From the NCBI RefSeq assembly GCF_029870285.1, contig NZ_JACSYA010000032.1, positions 1 through 64,000 of the forward strand: a stretch of 64,000 nt of DNA, written 5' to 3'. The DNA is from Delftia sp. PS-11 (GTDB lineage Bacteria; Pseudomonadota; Gammaproteobacteria; Burkholderiales; Burkholderiaceae_C). The notes beneath the pieces were generated by a model, which saw only the letters and a program-made list of their open reading frames with translations, was not told where the DNA came from and ran no database searches. Positions 10,310 through 22,498 of this stretch are shown here, one piece after another. Made by a program: the position numbers and the translations under genes. Positions within the stretch are counted from its first letter, which is position 1; each line of letters starts with the position of its first letter.

Positions 10310-10852
10310 ATGAACCGCCCCGCACTGATCGTCATCGACCTGCAAAACGACTATTTCCCCGGGGGAGCGTTTCCCCTGCACCACACGCAGGAGACACTGT
10401 CCAATGTCCTCAACGCCATCGTGCAAGCCAGGCAAAACGGTATCCCGGTGGTCCATGTCCAGCATGTTGCTGACCAGGCCCAGGGGCAGGCGCCATTCTT
10501 CAATGCGGGGACTGATGGTGTCGCGATTCACCCGGAAATCCTGGATGCCGCGCCTGGCGCTCCTGTCGTCGTCAAGCACTTCGCTGACAGTTTCGAGCAG
10601 ACCACGCTCCACGAGACGCTGCAGGGTATGCAGGTCAACGAGCTGCTGCTGTGCGGCATGATGACCCAGAACTGCATCACCCACACGGCACTCTCGCGCA
10701 AGGCAGACCTGTACCGTCAGGTGACCGTTGTGAGCGATGCGTGCACGACGGTGAGCCCTATGCTGCACGCGATTGCCCTGCGTGCGCTATCCACGCGGGT
10801 GAATTTGGCGAAGGTCGCTGAGATGCTGCAAGGTGCGCCGAAGGCCCTGTAG
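10310..10852 (+). CDS. Cysteine hydrolase, isochorismatase family
   Basis: A 180-residue isochorismatase-like hydrolase. The catalytic triad of the family is visible as Asp10 (IDLQNDYF), Lys89 (VVVKHFADSF) and Cys122 (CGMMTQNCITH). The start is the ATG at 10310, preceded by AAGG; an upstream in-frame ATG at 10277 would add residues that do not fit the family. Relatives hydrolyse amides or vinyl ethers such as nicotinamide, N-carbamoyl compounds or isochorismate, and the substrate cannot be chosen here. It is transcribed divergently from a GlxA-type regulator, which probably controls it. Confidence 0.9.
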   Translation: MNRPALIVIDLQNDYFPGGAFPLHHTQETLSNVLNAIVQARQNGIPVVHVQHVADQAQGQAPFFNAGTDGVAIHPEILDAAPGAPVVVKHFADSFEQTTLHETLQGMQVNELLLCGMMTQNCITHTALSRKADLYRQVTVVSDACTTVSPMLHAIALRALSTRVNLAKVAEMLQGAPKAL

Positions 10853-10995
10853 ATGCCAGTCAGGTTGTGAACAGCCCCGGCTGCGCAGTCAATGAGCGAT
10901 TGAGGGTTGCACCCGCTTTGCCGACGGCCCTGCTGCCAGGCTGCTTTGCGACTGCAGATCGGAGGGGGCAGACCTGAGTACAGCTGTATTTGAGT

Positions 10996-11014
10996 GATAA
11001 TGAGAATGCATCCC
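10996..11014. promoter_or_regulatory. Fur-box-like site upstream of the fecI remnant
   Basis: GATAATGAGAATGCATCCC matches the left half of the 19-bp Fur consensus GATAATGATAATCATTATC well and the right half poorly. Its place before an iron-dicitrate-type sigma factor remnant is where a Fur site is expected. It may be decaying with the gene. Confidence 0.5.
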
Positions 11015-11086
11015 ATGTGCAAATATGGGCTGACCCGGCTGCTGGCGAAGGGATATTTTGTCCATCCGCTGGCTGCTGGTTGAGAC

Positions 11087-11378
11087 GTGGTTGTCCACTA
11101 CTACCGAGAACTGCTGCATTTCCTCACCCGCTCCCTGAAGGACCGCGATACTGCGGCTGCTCTGGCGCAGGAGAGTTTTGCGCGTATCTACGCTCATCCG
11201 CCGTGGCCGCGATGGCTGGAATGCGGCGCAGGAGTCGGCCTTTCAGGCATGGCTGCAGTCAGACGAACGCCACCGCCGCAGCTATGAGCAGTGGCAGGCG
11301 CATTGGCATGCAATGGATGCGATTCCTGCCGAGGCGGTGGCGCAGCTGCGCAGCCGGCTGGTGCGCTTGCCTGCATGA
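11087..11378 (+). pseudogene. Fused remnant of fecI (ECF sigma factor) and fecR
   Basis: The first 40 codons from a GTG at 11087 read HYYRELLHFLTRSLKDRD and ALAQESFARIYAH, the N-terminus of a FecI-type ECF sigma factor; an in-frame TGA lies just upstream. After about 11200 the homology jumps, in another frame (from 11178), to a FecR N-terminal DUF4880 segment (WNAAQESAFQAWLQSDERHR, YEQWQAHWHAMDAIPAEAV), which ends at a stop at 11378. The rest of fecI, the FecR body and any TonB receptor are missing. One internal deletion joining the two genes, followed by truncation, would explain this. Not functional. Confidence 0.75.
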
Positions 11379-11397
11379 CTGCCTGAGCCCCAAACGC

Positions 11398-11437
11398 AAA
11401 AAAGCCCCTCGACACCTGATCAGGCGCCGAGGGGCTT
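11398..11437 (-). terminator. Rho-independent terminator (minus strand)
   Basis: The ten-base stem AAGCCCCTCG/CGAGGGGCTT is followed on the minus strand by a run of six T. It lies about 210 bp beyond the tRNA-Arg gene on the same strand and probably ends that transcript. No other minus-strand gene is found between them. Confidence 0.75.
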
Positions 11438-11644
11438 GGTGTTTGGACTGAAGACTGGCGAGGTCGTGCAGCTGGCAGCGGAGCAACTGCTGATGGAATG
11501 AAGAATCTTGGAATGGTGGCCGGCGCGCCTGCGATCGAGGCATCGTGTCAGCGGGTCGTGACACGGCGGCAAGGGTGAGAACCTGAAATGTTCCCTGGAT
11601 GTTCCCCAGGAATTGCCTGGAGGGTGGTTTTCAGAGGGAAAAAT

Positions 11645-11721
11645 TGGCCTGCCCGGAGGGACTCGAACCCCCGACCTATTGCTTAGAAGGCAATTGCTCT
11701 ATCCGGTTGAGCTACGGGCAG
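11645..11721 (-). tRNA. tRNA-Arg (anticodon TCT)
   Basis: The minus strand folds into a complete cloverleaf: acceptor arms CTGCCCG/CGGGCAG, anticodon loop CTTCTAA with anticodon TCT, T-loop GTTCGAGTC, and an encoded 3' CCA at 11645-11647. It reads AGA codons for arginine. A pseudogene region lies beyond its 3' end. Confidence 0.97.
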
Positions 11722-11829
11722 GTGTGCAGGTGGGCCGCCTGAAGCGGCTGGCCCTTAAGCCAAGCGCGCATCATACCCGCACTGCGGGCATGCTCGGGCG
11801 TTGTTGCGCTGCGGCGTGTGCGTGGTCTG

Positions 11830-13572
11830 CTACTCCAGTTCTTCCTCGAAGACTACCGATGGCGGGTTGACGACGCGTGCCAGGTCGGTCAGCGTGGGCA
11901 CCAGGCCCTTTGTGAGGTAGCTGTAGGGCGTGTCAGGCTCCAGCGCCGCCGCAGCCAGATGGGCCAGGGGCTGGTTCATGGAGACGTAGAAGCTGCCGAC
12001 CGGGGCTTGTACAGCTCCGCGCGTGAGCGTATAGGCCGGATTGCCCTGGGTGGTGGAGCGGGTTTCGTTGTAAGAGTCGGCAATCACCTGGCCTGATTCG
12101 GCGACCTTGAGCACCTGCAGGCCCAGCAGTTGCAGCCGTTCGACGGCGGGCTGGGCATTGGCCGAGAGCCAGTAGCCGCACGAGCGCTGGCGCGACAGGG
12201 TGGGGCTGATCTGCAGCGACGAGTCCCAGTCCACGCGTACGGGCAGATCGGCGCCGGTGTCCGGCTGGATCATGTCCAGGGTCCGCTGCTCCCGGGTCTG
12301 CTGTGCCCGGATGACCAGGGATTGGCGGCAGGCCAGCGATGCGGTCTGGCGCGCCATGTAGCTTTGCACGTCGATCAGGTCCTTGGTGCGCTCCGCTGTG
12401 GCGTGCAGGATGCGTGTGGCCGCTGTGACCAGTGTGTGCACGCGGCGCTGGATGTGCGTGCGGCCGAGGTCCGAGCCACGGCTGCTGACCAGATAGCCCA
12501 CGGCGTTGCGCAGCGCGCTGGCGTTGCGCAGCGTGTCGGGCGCCAGGCCTTCCATGGACAGCGCCTTGTCCTGCGGGTTCTGGCTGGTGGTGTAGTACCA
12601 GTCGCTGCTCAGGCCCGCCTGGGAGAGTGCGGTGCGCAGCGGCTGCGTGTACCACTCGCGCGCTGCCATGGCGACAAATTCATTCTGGTTGGGAGTGGCT
12701 GCGTATTGAAGCAGTGCGTCGTAGCGCTGTATGGCCTGGTATTTCTGGAGGAACACGCTGGCAGCGGGGTACTCCTGCAGGTCCACGATGACGACGGGGC
12801 GGTAGTCCCGTGCCAGGGTGGCCAGCGCGCGTGCCTCGGGCGTATCGAGCTGCAGGTGGTCCAGCGCCATGTCCGTGCCGTTGACCGTGTTGCGTGTGCC
12901 GGCCTGCGCGGCATCGGGGTTGGCGCGTGGCACAAGGACGATGTTGATCTGCTTGAGCAGAGGTTCGAGCAGGCCGCCCGGGGCCAGTTCGCGGGCAATG
13001 ATGAGCAGTGCCTCGGTGCCTGCGGGTTCGTCGCCGTGCTGGCCTGCCACGAGCATGACCGTGGGGCGGCCACTGGCGTGGATGGCGGAAGCCTGGATGG
13101 TATCGGCGCGGGTGGCGACCAGTGCCTGCAGGGGAAGGCCGGCTTGCGATGTGCCAGGCTGTACCAGACCCAGGCGCGTGCCGCCTGTGCCCAGTGACTT
13201 GCTGGCCTGTGCCTGCAGCCATGAGGCCAGTTCGCTGGCCGTGGTGAACTGGCTGCGTTCCGGTGCCAGCCCTGGCGTGTCATAGCGGGTGGCGGGGGCG
13301 GGGAAGCGCGCCGCAACGGCTGCGGAGTAGGGCAGCGGGGCCTCTGGCGCAGCCGCTGCCTGGGGCGCGGGCGGCTGTGCCGGCGCGGGCGGTGGTGGGC
13401 GTACCGGCGTTGCAGACGGCTGGCCTGTTGCAGGCCATGGCGGCAGCGGCGTGCTGGAGCAGGCCGCCAGCATGGCAGCGCATGCCAGTGCCGACCAGCG
13501 CCATGCACCGGCAGGCCGTTGCTGTGCGGCGCGTTGGGGCATGGGGTCGGCAATGGAGGTCTGCAGTGTCAT
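11830..13572 (-). CDS. M14-type carboxypeptidase-like lipoprotein, probably inactive
   Basis: 580 residues from the ATG at 13572, chosen because a lipoprotein signal follows (WRWSALACAAMLAACSS). A proline-rich linker leads to an M14 zinc-carboxypeptidase fold. The first zinc motif HxxE is intact (His179-Gly-Asp-Glu182). The third zinc ligand, normally His in the VDxHEY segment, is Gln266 (VIVDLQEYP, codon CAG at 12775-12777), and the Asn-Arg pair that binds the substrate carboxylate (NGxDxNR) reads NGTDMAL. I therefore infer loss of peptidase activity, perhaps leaving a binding role at the cell wall. Reading frame and codon use are otherwise normal, so it is not an obvious pseudogene. Confidence 0.8.
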   Translation of the reverse strand: MTLQTSIADPMPQRAAQQRPAGAWRWSALACAAMLAACSSTPLPPWPATGQPSATPVRPPPPAPAQPPAPQAAAAPEAPLPYSAAVAARFPAPATRYDTPGLAPERSQFTTASELASWLQAQASKSLGTGGTRLGLVQPGTSQAGLPLQALVATRADTIQASAIHASGRPTVMLVAGQHGDEPAGTEALLIIARELAPGGLLEPLLKQINIVLVPRANPDAAQAGTRNTVNGTDMALDHLQLDTPEARALATLARDYRPVVIVDLQEYPAASVFLQKYQAIQRYDALLQYAATPNQNEFVAMAAREWYTQPLRTALSQAGLSSDWYYTTSQNPQDKALSMEGLAPDTLRNASALRNAVGYLVSSRGSDLGRTHIQRRVHTLVTAATRILHATAERTKDLIDVQSYMARQTASLACRQSLVIRAQQTREQRTLDMIQPDTGADLPVRVDWDSSLQISPTLSRQRSCGYWLSANAQPAVERLQLLGLQVLKVAESGQVIADSYNETRSTTQGNPAYTLTRGAVQAPVGSFYVSMNQPLAHLAAAALEPDTPYSYLTKGLVPTLTDLARVVNPPSVVFEEELE

Positions 13573-13709
13573 GGCTTGGCCTTGGTGAACCGGTCTGGGA
13601 AGTTGCTGCCTGTGTGTTCCGGGGGCAGGCTGCGATGCTATCGGGATGATAGCCATGCAGGCTTGCGATGTGCTGTCGGCAAAAGGCGCGAGACAAGGCT
13701 GCGCGCAGC

Positions 13710-13746
13710 AAAAAGGCTGCTGCCCGCAAGGGCTCGCAGCCTTTTT
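13710..13746. terminator. Bidirectional hairpin terminator after rhlE
   Basis: A perfect 11-bp stem AAAAAGGCTGC/GCAGCCTTTTT with a 15-base loop, flanked by A and T runs on both sides. It lies 43 bp past the rhlE stop and upstream of the M14-like gene, separating the two minus-strand genes. Confidence 0.88.
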
Positions 13747-13789
13747 GAGGGACAAGGGGCGCCGGGGATGCGGCACGCCTTGTCAGGTA

Positions 13790-15574
<1,785 letters not shown>

Positions 15575-15841
15575 GTGATCAAAGATGCGCCCGTCCGGGG
15601 CGCTGGGTATCAGCCTGCCGAGGCAGCCAATGCGGCTGCCGGACCAGTCGTAGGCGGATGAGGTTCAATGTCGGGAGCCTGGAAAACAGCGTCCATCGTC
15701 CCCAGCTGGAATGCTGATGTTGCAGGCAACTGGAACCCGCAACGCAGGGTATTGTCGCATGCGCGGATAATCATGGCTGGCGTGCAACCGATTTGTTGCC
15801 CGGTTTTTGCATAAATCAACGATTCAAGTACTCGCACCAGA

Positions 15842-17503
<1,662 letters not shown>

Positions 17504-17562
17504 GTACGAAAGGCAGGCCTCAAGGTGGCTCTTGCGCCAGCAGGAGCCTGTATCCTTGCGAT

Positions 17563-19992
17563 ATGAGCCTTCGCCCCGTCTTAGCTGCTGTTTTGCAGAC
17601 CTGCATGGTGCAGGCCGTACGTGGCGCACAGGCGCTGATGTCGCGGCTGGTGCAGCATTCGGCACAAGCCATGGAGCTTGCCATGCAGGGTGCCGACGCG
17701 GCGCTGCGCATGGAGTTGAGCGCCTCCCTTGAGCTGCTGGAGCGCCACAAGGCGGCCATGCTGCAGGGCTATGGGCTGGCCCTGCTGGAAACCTTCGGTC
17801 AGCCCGGCGGCGCCGTGGTGCGACATCCGCATCCTTCGGCGCTGGCGGCTCCTGCCGAGCTGCTGCCCGGTGCGGGCAGCAGACTTGGCGCAGAAGGCGA
17901 CTTCACCAGCCTCAGTCTGGTGGATGATGCCACGCTGCAGGCGCAACTGGCGCATCACCATTTCCTGCAGGCGGTGGCGCCGCAGGTCGAGATTGCGCTG
18001 GCTGAGCTCGATGCATTGATCAGCTCGGCGCAAGGCATGGACCGTGTCCAGCCCGAGCGCAATCCTCTGCGGCCCCAGAACTATGTGCGCGCGCTGCAGC
18101 GTGTCATCGACGATACCGGCGTGCCCTCCGTGCATGCCGCGTGCTGGGCCGGCTTCATGCGCGAGCAGCTGGGCGCCTTGCTGGTGTCCGAGTACAGCCG
18201 CGCTGCGCAGTTTCTGCGCGATCAGGGGGTGACGCCTGCTGCCTATGGCATGGCGGCGCCCGCTTCTGCGCCGGATATGCCGTCATCCAGGGCCGATGGC
18301 TGGCATTCGCACGATACCGGCTCCCATGGCAACTGGCGTGCTCCCTCGCACTATGGCGATGCCATGGCCCAGAGCCGGGCCTATGGACAGCAGCTGCCGC
18401 CGCACGACGATCCGGCGCAGCGCCTGGCAGGTGTGCTGATGTCCGATCCGCGCTGGATTGCAGACCGTGGCGAGATGCCTGTCTCTGCGCAGGCGCTTGC
18501 ACCGGTGTCCGCTGTGGCGGCCATCTCCGGGCCGGCAGTTTTGCAGCCGGTGTCCATCTGGCATGGCACGGACTCCATGGCCGCTGCATTGCCCGAGGGC
18601 TGGACTTCTCTGAGCCGCATGGCGCTCGATTCCGTGCAGGATGCACAGTTCGAGCAACTGGTGCGCGCAGTGCAGGTGTCTGGCGGCGAGGGCATGGCCT
18701 TGCACACGCTGCAGCGCATGATGCGTTTCATGGCCAACGATGCCCGCCTCATGCCGTCCGTGCAGAATCTGGTGCTGCGGCTGGAGCCGGTGCTGCAGCA
18801 ACTGGTTTTGCGGGATGCCCGCTTTTTCGAGGACCGCAACCATCCGGCGCGCCTGCTGCTGGACGAGTTGACGGCGCGCAGCCTGTGGTTTCCTGGCGAA
18901 TCGGCGCCAGGCTACAGCCAGTTCATGCAGATTGCCGATAGTGCCGTTGCGCGGCTTGCCGCCGAGCCCCAGGCCGACGCTTCGGTGTTTGGCCTGGTTT
19001 TGCAGCAGTTGCGCGAGGATTGGGCGGGTGGGCCGGGCAGCAGCGGGCTGGCTGTGGGCTCCGCATCGGCCGCTGCGCCTTTGTCGGCAGCCCTGCGCCG
19101 CGCTGGCGCAGCGGAGCACGATACGGCCTGGGCCGAGGCCACCATGCCCAAGGCCGAGCAGATTGCCTCGGCGATCCGGCGCCTGCCCAGCGCCCAGGGA
19201 GTGCCTGAGGATATCCTGGATTTTGCGACCGGCCCTTGGGCCGAGGTGATCGCCAGCGCCCACAGGATGCCTGGAACTTCCAGGGATCCGGGGGGCTATC
19301 TGGCACTGGTGCCCAGTCTGCTGTGGAGTGTTTCTTCGCATGCGAGCCGCGATTCGGCGCGCCTGGTGGCCCTTGCCCCAAGGCTGCAGGCCCGGGTGAG
19401 CGCCGGGCTGCGAAGTGTGGGCCGCACATCCGAAGAAATCCAGGCATTTGCAGCGCGGCTGGCCGGCCTGCACCAGGATGCGCTCGATGCTGCGGTCTCC
19501 ATATCGGCTGCTGCAGCGCCACCAGAGGAATCGCCAGCCCCTGTGCCGGCCCGTAGTAGCGAGCGCGTTGAGCCGCCTGTAGCAGCGGCCATGCCCGAGG
19601 CAGTGCCGCAAGTGGCAGCAGCGGGCCTGGCATTGTCACAGGTGACTGCGCACCTGCCTGAATCCCTGTTCGGTGCGGTGATTTCGCCCGTGCAGCCTGA
19701 TGCGGTGCCTGTTTCTCCCGCCGAGCCTGAGCTGCCTCAGGCACCCGAGTTGCCGCAGGAGCCTGCCCCTCGACCATCCGCTGTGGCCGTGAGCGAAGAT
19801 TGGCCGTTGGGCACCTGGGCAGAGTTGTCCAGTACCCGCCAGAATCTGCGCACCCAGCTGACCTGGGTCAGTCCGCAGCAAACGCTGTTCCTGTTTACGG
19901 CTGCAGATGGCAGCACCCAGTCCATGACCCGGCGCATGCGTGACAAGCTGCTGGCGCAGGGGCAGTTGCGCAGGCTGGATGCGGCTGACTGA
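17563..19992 (+). CDS. DUF1631 family protein
   Basis: An 809-residue, mostly alpha-helical protein of the DUF1631 family, typical of beta- and gamma-proteobacteria and sometimes misannotated as thymidine phosphorylase. The N-terminus (RPVLAAVLQTC) and the C-terminal module (WPLGTWAELSSTRQNLRTQL, then TLFLFTAADGSTQSMTRRMR) are characteristic; the C-terminal part resembles PilZ-like beta folds in other members. An Ala/Pro-rich linker lies at about 640-760. No signal peptide or membrane segment is seen. It follows ettA by 59 bp and may be cotranscribed. The function is unknown. Confidence 0.85.
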   Translation: MSLRPVLAAVLQTCMVQAVRGAQALMSRLVQHSAQAMELAMQGADAALRMELSASLELLERHKAAMLQGYGLALLETFGQPGGAVVRHPHPSALAAPAELLPGAGSRLGAEGDFTSLSLVDDATLQAQLAHHHFLQAVAPQVEIALAELDALISSAQGMDRVQPERNPLRPQNYVRALQRVIDDTGVPSVHAACWAGFMREQLGALLVSEYSRAAQFLRDQGVTPAAYGMAAPASAPDMPSSRADGWHSHDTGSHGNWRAPSHYGDAMAQSRAYGQQLPPHDDPAQRLAGVLMSDPRWIADRGEMPVSAQALAPVSAVAAISGPAVLQPVSIWHGTDSMAAALPEGWTSLSRMALDSVQDAQFEQLVRAVQVSGGEGMALHTLQRMMRFMANDARLMPSVQNLVLRLEPVLQQLVLRDARFFEDRNHPARLLLDELTARSLWFPGESAPGYSQFMQIADSAVARLAAEPQADASVFGLVLQQLREDWAGGPGSSGLAVGSASAAAPLSAALRRAGAAEHDTAWAEATMPKAEQIASAIRRLPSAQGVPEDILDFATGPWAEVIASAHRMPGTSRDPGGYLALVPSLLWSVSSHASRDSARLVALAPRLQARVSAGLRSVGRTSEEIQAFAARLAGLHQDALDAAVSISAAAAPPEESPAPVPARSSERVEPPVAAAMPEAVPQVAAAGLALSQVTAHLPESLFGAVISPVQPDAVPVSPAEPELPQAPELPQEPAPRPSAVAVSEDWPLGTWAELSSTRQNLRTQLTWVSPQQTLFLFTAADGSTQSMTRRMRDKLLAQGQLRRLDAAD

Positions 19993-20007
19993 TTGGGGTG
20001 AAGCATC

Positions 20008-21009
20008 TCAGTCTGCCAGTGACCTGGCGCAGGGCAGCTGCAGCCCTTGTGCCGTAACCAGCGACTGTGCCGCCAGAACTGCACGTGCCGTGGCAAGGGC
20101 CACAGCCTCTGCTGCCATTGCGGACAGCGTCAGCATGCCCAGCGCATCTCCTGCCAGGCCTGTGCCCATGGCGAACAGGGTGTCGCCGTCGCTCATGGTG
20201 TGCACCGGACGGATGGCGCGCGCCAGGCCGTCATGGGAGACCATGGCCAGGCGCCTGGCCTGTGCCTTGGTGATGCGCGCGTCGGTGGCGACCACGCCGA
20301 TTGTGGTGTTCGTTCCTGCCAGCACTGGCCGGGGCTCCTCGCCCTGCAGCAGGGCGCGGCAGGTGTCATGCAGCTGGCTGCCATCGGGACTGCGTGCGCC
20401 TGCCAGCAGCAGGCCGCTGCGGGGATCGATCACATCGCCCACGGCATTGCAGGCGATCAGCGCGCCCACGGTGATGCCACGTACGGTCAGCGATGCCGTG
20501 CCGATGCCGCCCTTCATGGCGCGCTCCATGCCAAAGACCTTACCCACGCAGGCGCCCGCGCCCGCTCCCACATTGCCCTCGGCGGGGGGCTGCGCGCTGG
20601 CGGCATGGCATGCGGCGTAGCCTGCGTCGGCGCCAGGGCGTATGCGGCTGTCGCCCACTGCCAGATCGAAGAGCACGGCGGCCGGCACGATGGGCACGCG
20701 GCCCACGCCCACATCCAGGCCGATACCCTTTTCGTCGAGCCAGCGCATCGCGCCGCTGGCCGTATCCAGCCCCCAGGCACTGCCGCCTGACAGCATGACC
20801 GCGTGCACCTGCTGCACCAGGTTGCAAGGCTCCAGCAGGTCGGTTTCGCGCGTTCCTGGCGCGGCTCCGCGCACATCCACGCCAGCCACTGCACCGCCGC
20901 GCGCCAGCACGGCGGTGCAGCCCGTGGGCCTGCGCGGGTCGGTGTAGTGGCCGACCTCGATGCCTGCCACGCGGGTGATGGAGCCTGGGTCGGAGTCTGT
21001 GTATGGCAT
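20008..21009 (-). CDS. P1 family peptidase (DmpA/BapA-type aminopeptidase)
   Basis: 333 residues of the P1 (DmpA) N-terminal-nucleophile hydrolase family, which mature by self-cleavage into two chains. The N-terminus ITRVAGIEVGHYTD and the GGSAWGLDTASG segment are family hallmarks. The cleavage and nucleophile site should lie in KGGIGTASL, with the residue after Gly-Ile-Gly as the likely nucleophile. Members release N-terminal or beta-amino acids from small peptides or amides; substrate specificity is unknown. It lies downstream of the copper genes on the same strand but is probably unrelated to them. It converges with the DUF1631 gene, leaving 15 bp. Confidence 0.9.
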   Translation of the reverse strand: MPYTDSDPGSITRVAGIEVGHYTDPRRPTGCTAVLARGGAVAGVDVRGAAPGTRETDLLEPCNLVQQVHAVMLSGGSAWGLDTASGAMRWLDEKGIGLDVGVGRVPIVPAAVLFDLAVGDSRIRPGADAGYAACHAASAQPPAEGNVGAGAGACVGKVFGMERAMKGGIGTASLTVRGITVGALIACNAVGDVIDPRSGLLLAGARSPDGSQLHDTCRALLQGEEPRPVLAGTNTTIGVVATDARITKAQARRLAMVSHDGLARAIRPVHTMSDGDTLFAMGTGLAGDALGMLTLSAMAAEAVALATARAVLAAQSLVTAQGLQLPCARSLAD

Positions 21010-21065
21010 CGGGTGGTGTGCTATGAAATGGGACAGTCCGCCACCTTAGCCGAAACCACCGGCCT

Positions 21066-21446
21066 TCAGCCCTGGACTTCGAGCACGGTGACCACGAAGC
21101 CGCCGCTGTCCTGTTCGGCGCGAAAGCGCACCTTGTCGCCGGGCTTGAGCGCTGGCGCGGGGGAGGGCACGCGCAGCTGGAAGACCATGGTCATGGGAGG
21201 CATGCCCAGGTTCTTGAGTTCGCCATGGCGCAGCGTGACCTTGCTGGTGCGCGCGTCCCAGCGCATGACTTCCCCTTCACTGAGGTCCTGGCCTGCGGCT
21301 GCCGGTGCGGCTGCGGGCTCCTGCGCACCGTGGCCGGCGTGGTCATGTGCCTGGGCGAGTGCTCCGCCTGGCAGCAGTGCGGCTGCAAGCGATGCGGCAA
21401 ATGCCAGGGCGGTGGCATGCAGGCGGGTGTGGGCGATGTGATGCAT
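21066..21446 (-). CDS. Periplasmic CusF-like copper-binding protein
   Basis: 126 residues with a Sec signal peptide (cleavage near ALA-QAHDHAG) and a His-rich mature N-terminus. The C-terminal CusF-type OB fold carries the copper ligands: the His of TLRHGEL and the methionines of GMPPMTMVF. CusF-like proteins bind Cu(I) in the periplasm and pass it to efflux or oxidation partners. AGGAG lies before the start. It is the last gene of a metal-resistance run, 15 bp after the DUF411 gene. Confidence 0.88.
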   Translation of the reverse strand: MHHIAHTRLHATALAFAASLAAALLPGGALAQAHDHAGHGAQEPAAAPAAAGQDLSEGEVMRWDARTSKVTLRHGELKNLGMPPMTMVFQLRVPSPAPALKPGDKVRFRAEQDSGGFVVTVLEVQG

Positions 21447-21461
21447 GGTGTACTCCTGTGT

Positions 21462-21959
21462 TCAGCGATAGCTGGTGAATGTCTGGGTGGAAATGTCGCG
21501 GGTCATGAGGTTTCTGGTGATCAGCAACACCTCGTACGGGTCCTTGCGGCTGCCGTATTGCGGACCATCCATCCCGGGGCTGCCGACGGGCATGCCCGGC
21601 ACGGCCAGGCCCAGCGCCTGGGGCTTTTGCTGCAGCAGCCTGCGTACATCGGCAGCAGGCACATGGCCCTCCAGCGCATAGCCCTCGACCAGGGCCGTAT
21701 GGCAGGAGCCCAGGCGTGAAGGAATGCCCAGCCTGGCGCGCACGGCGCTGTTGCCGGTGTCGTGCACGGTGACGGCAAAGCCGTTGTCCTCCATGTGCGT
21801 CACCCAGTCCTTGCAGCAGCCACAAGTGGAGTCCTTCCAGACTTCGACGGGGATGCGTTTGGCGGTGGCAGCCCACAGCGCTGGCGATGCCATGGCCGTG
21901 CAGGCCAGTGCGACACGTTGCAGAACGTCGCGCCGCGATGCCATGTGTTCATGCTTCAT
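21462..21959 (-). CDS. DUF411 periplasmic metal-binding protein
   Basis: 165 residues from the ATG at 21959, chosen for its GGAG site. A twin-arginine-like or Sec leader (MASRRDVLQRVALACTAMA) precedes a DUF411 domain with the cysteine cluster STCGCCKDW and a conserved SCHTALVEGY segment. DUF411 proteins are regularly encoded with copper-resistance genes and are thought to bind copper in the periplasm. Here it sits between a CusF-like protein and a cupredoxin, which fits that role. The exact function is not established. Confidence 0.87.
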   Translation of the reverse strand: MKHEHMASRRDVLQRVALACTAMASPALWAATAKRIPVEVWKDSTCGCCKDWVTHMEDNGFAVTVHDTGNSAVRARLGIPSRLGSCHTALVEGYALEGHVPAADVRRLLQQKPQALGLAVPGMPVGSPGMDGPQYGSRKDPYEVLLITRNLMTRDISTQTFTSYR

Positions 21960-21992
21960 GGGGAGACTCCTGTGGGATGTGAAACGGCGCAC

Positions 21993-22484
21993 TCATGGCG
22001 TCACCGTGATGGTTCCGCGCATGCCGGCCTGGTAGTGGCCCGGTATCAGGCAGGCGAAATCGAAGCTGCCCGCGCGGTTGAACTTCCAGACGAGCTCGCC
22101 GGACTGGCCCGGCGGGACATGCGCCATGTAGGGTTCGCCGTGCTCCATGGTGGGGAACTTGAGCATCATCTGCGCGTGCTCGTCGAGCGATGCCTGTGTG
22201 CCCAGCACGATCTCGTGCATGATCTGGCCCTTGTTGGCCACGCGCAGGCGCACGGTTTCGCCGCGCTGGATGCGCAGGCTCTCAGGCGTGAAGCGCATGC
22301 TGTCGGCCATGTCCAGCGTGATGGTGCGTCTGGCGTCATCGGCGTCGCCGGCAATGCCCCAGGGCTTTTGTTCCTTGACGGCCGGCGCGCCGGCCTTGGG
22401 CGCATGTGTCTCGTTGCCGTGTGCGAAGGCTCCGGCCGACGCCGCCAGCAGTGCTGCGGCCACAAAGCGTTGAAGCGTTTTCAT
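21993..22484 (-). CDS. Periplasmic cupredoxin
   Basis: 163 residues from the ATG at 22484, where a clean signal peptide begins (MKTLQRFVAAALLAASAGAFA); in-frame codons upstream are shadow sequence. The plastocyanin-like fold keeps a full type 1 copper site: His90 (GQIMHEIVL), Cys145, His150 and Met155 (FACLIPGHYQAGM). It probably carries electrons or copper for the multicopper oxidase encoded 14 bp upstream. It belongs to the copper operon 25648-21066. Confidence 0.9.
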   Translation of the reverse strand: MKTLQRFVAAALLAASAGAFAHGNETHAPKAGAPAVKEQKPWGIAGDADDARRTITLDMADSMRFTPESLRIQRGETVRLRVANKGQIMHEIVLGTQASLDEHAQMMLKFPTMEHGEPYMAHVPPGQSGELVWKFNRAGSFDFACLIPGHYQAGMRGTITVTP

Positions 22485-22498
22485 GCGGTGTCTCCGTT

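Noticed and set aside
11613..11870. Plus-strand frame reading GLPGGTRTPDLLLRRQ across the tRNA-Arg
   Set aside because: This is the well-known false protein produced by reading through a tRNA gene on the opposite strand.
15610..15837. Minus-strand 75-codon frame between rhlE and ettA
   Set aside because: No ribosome site or domain, and it spans the expected ettA and rhlE promoter regions.
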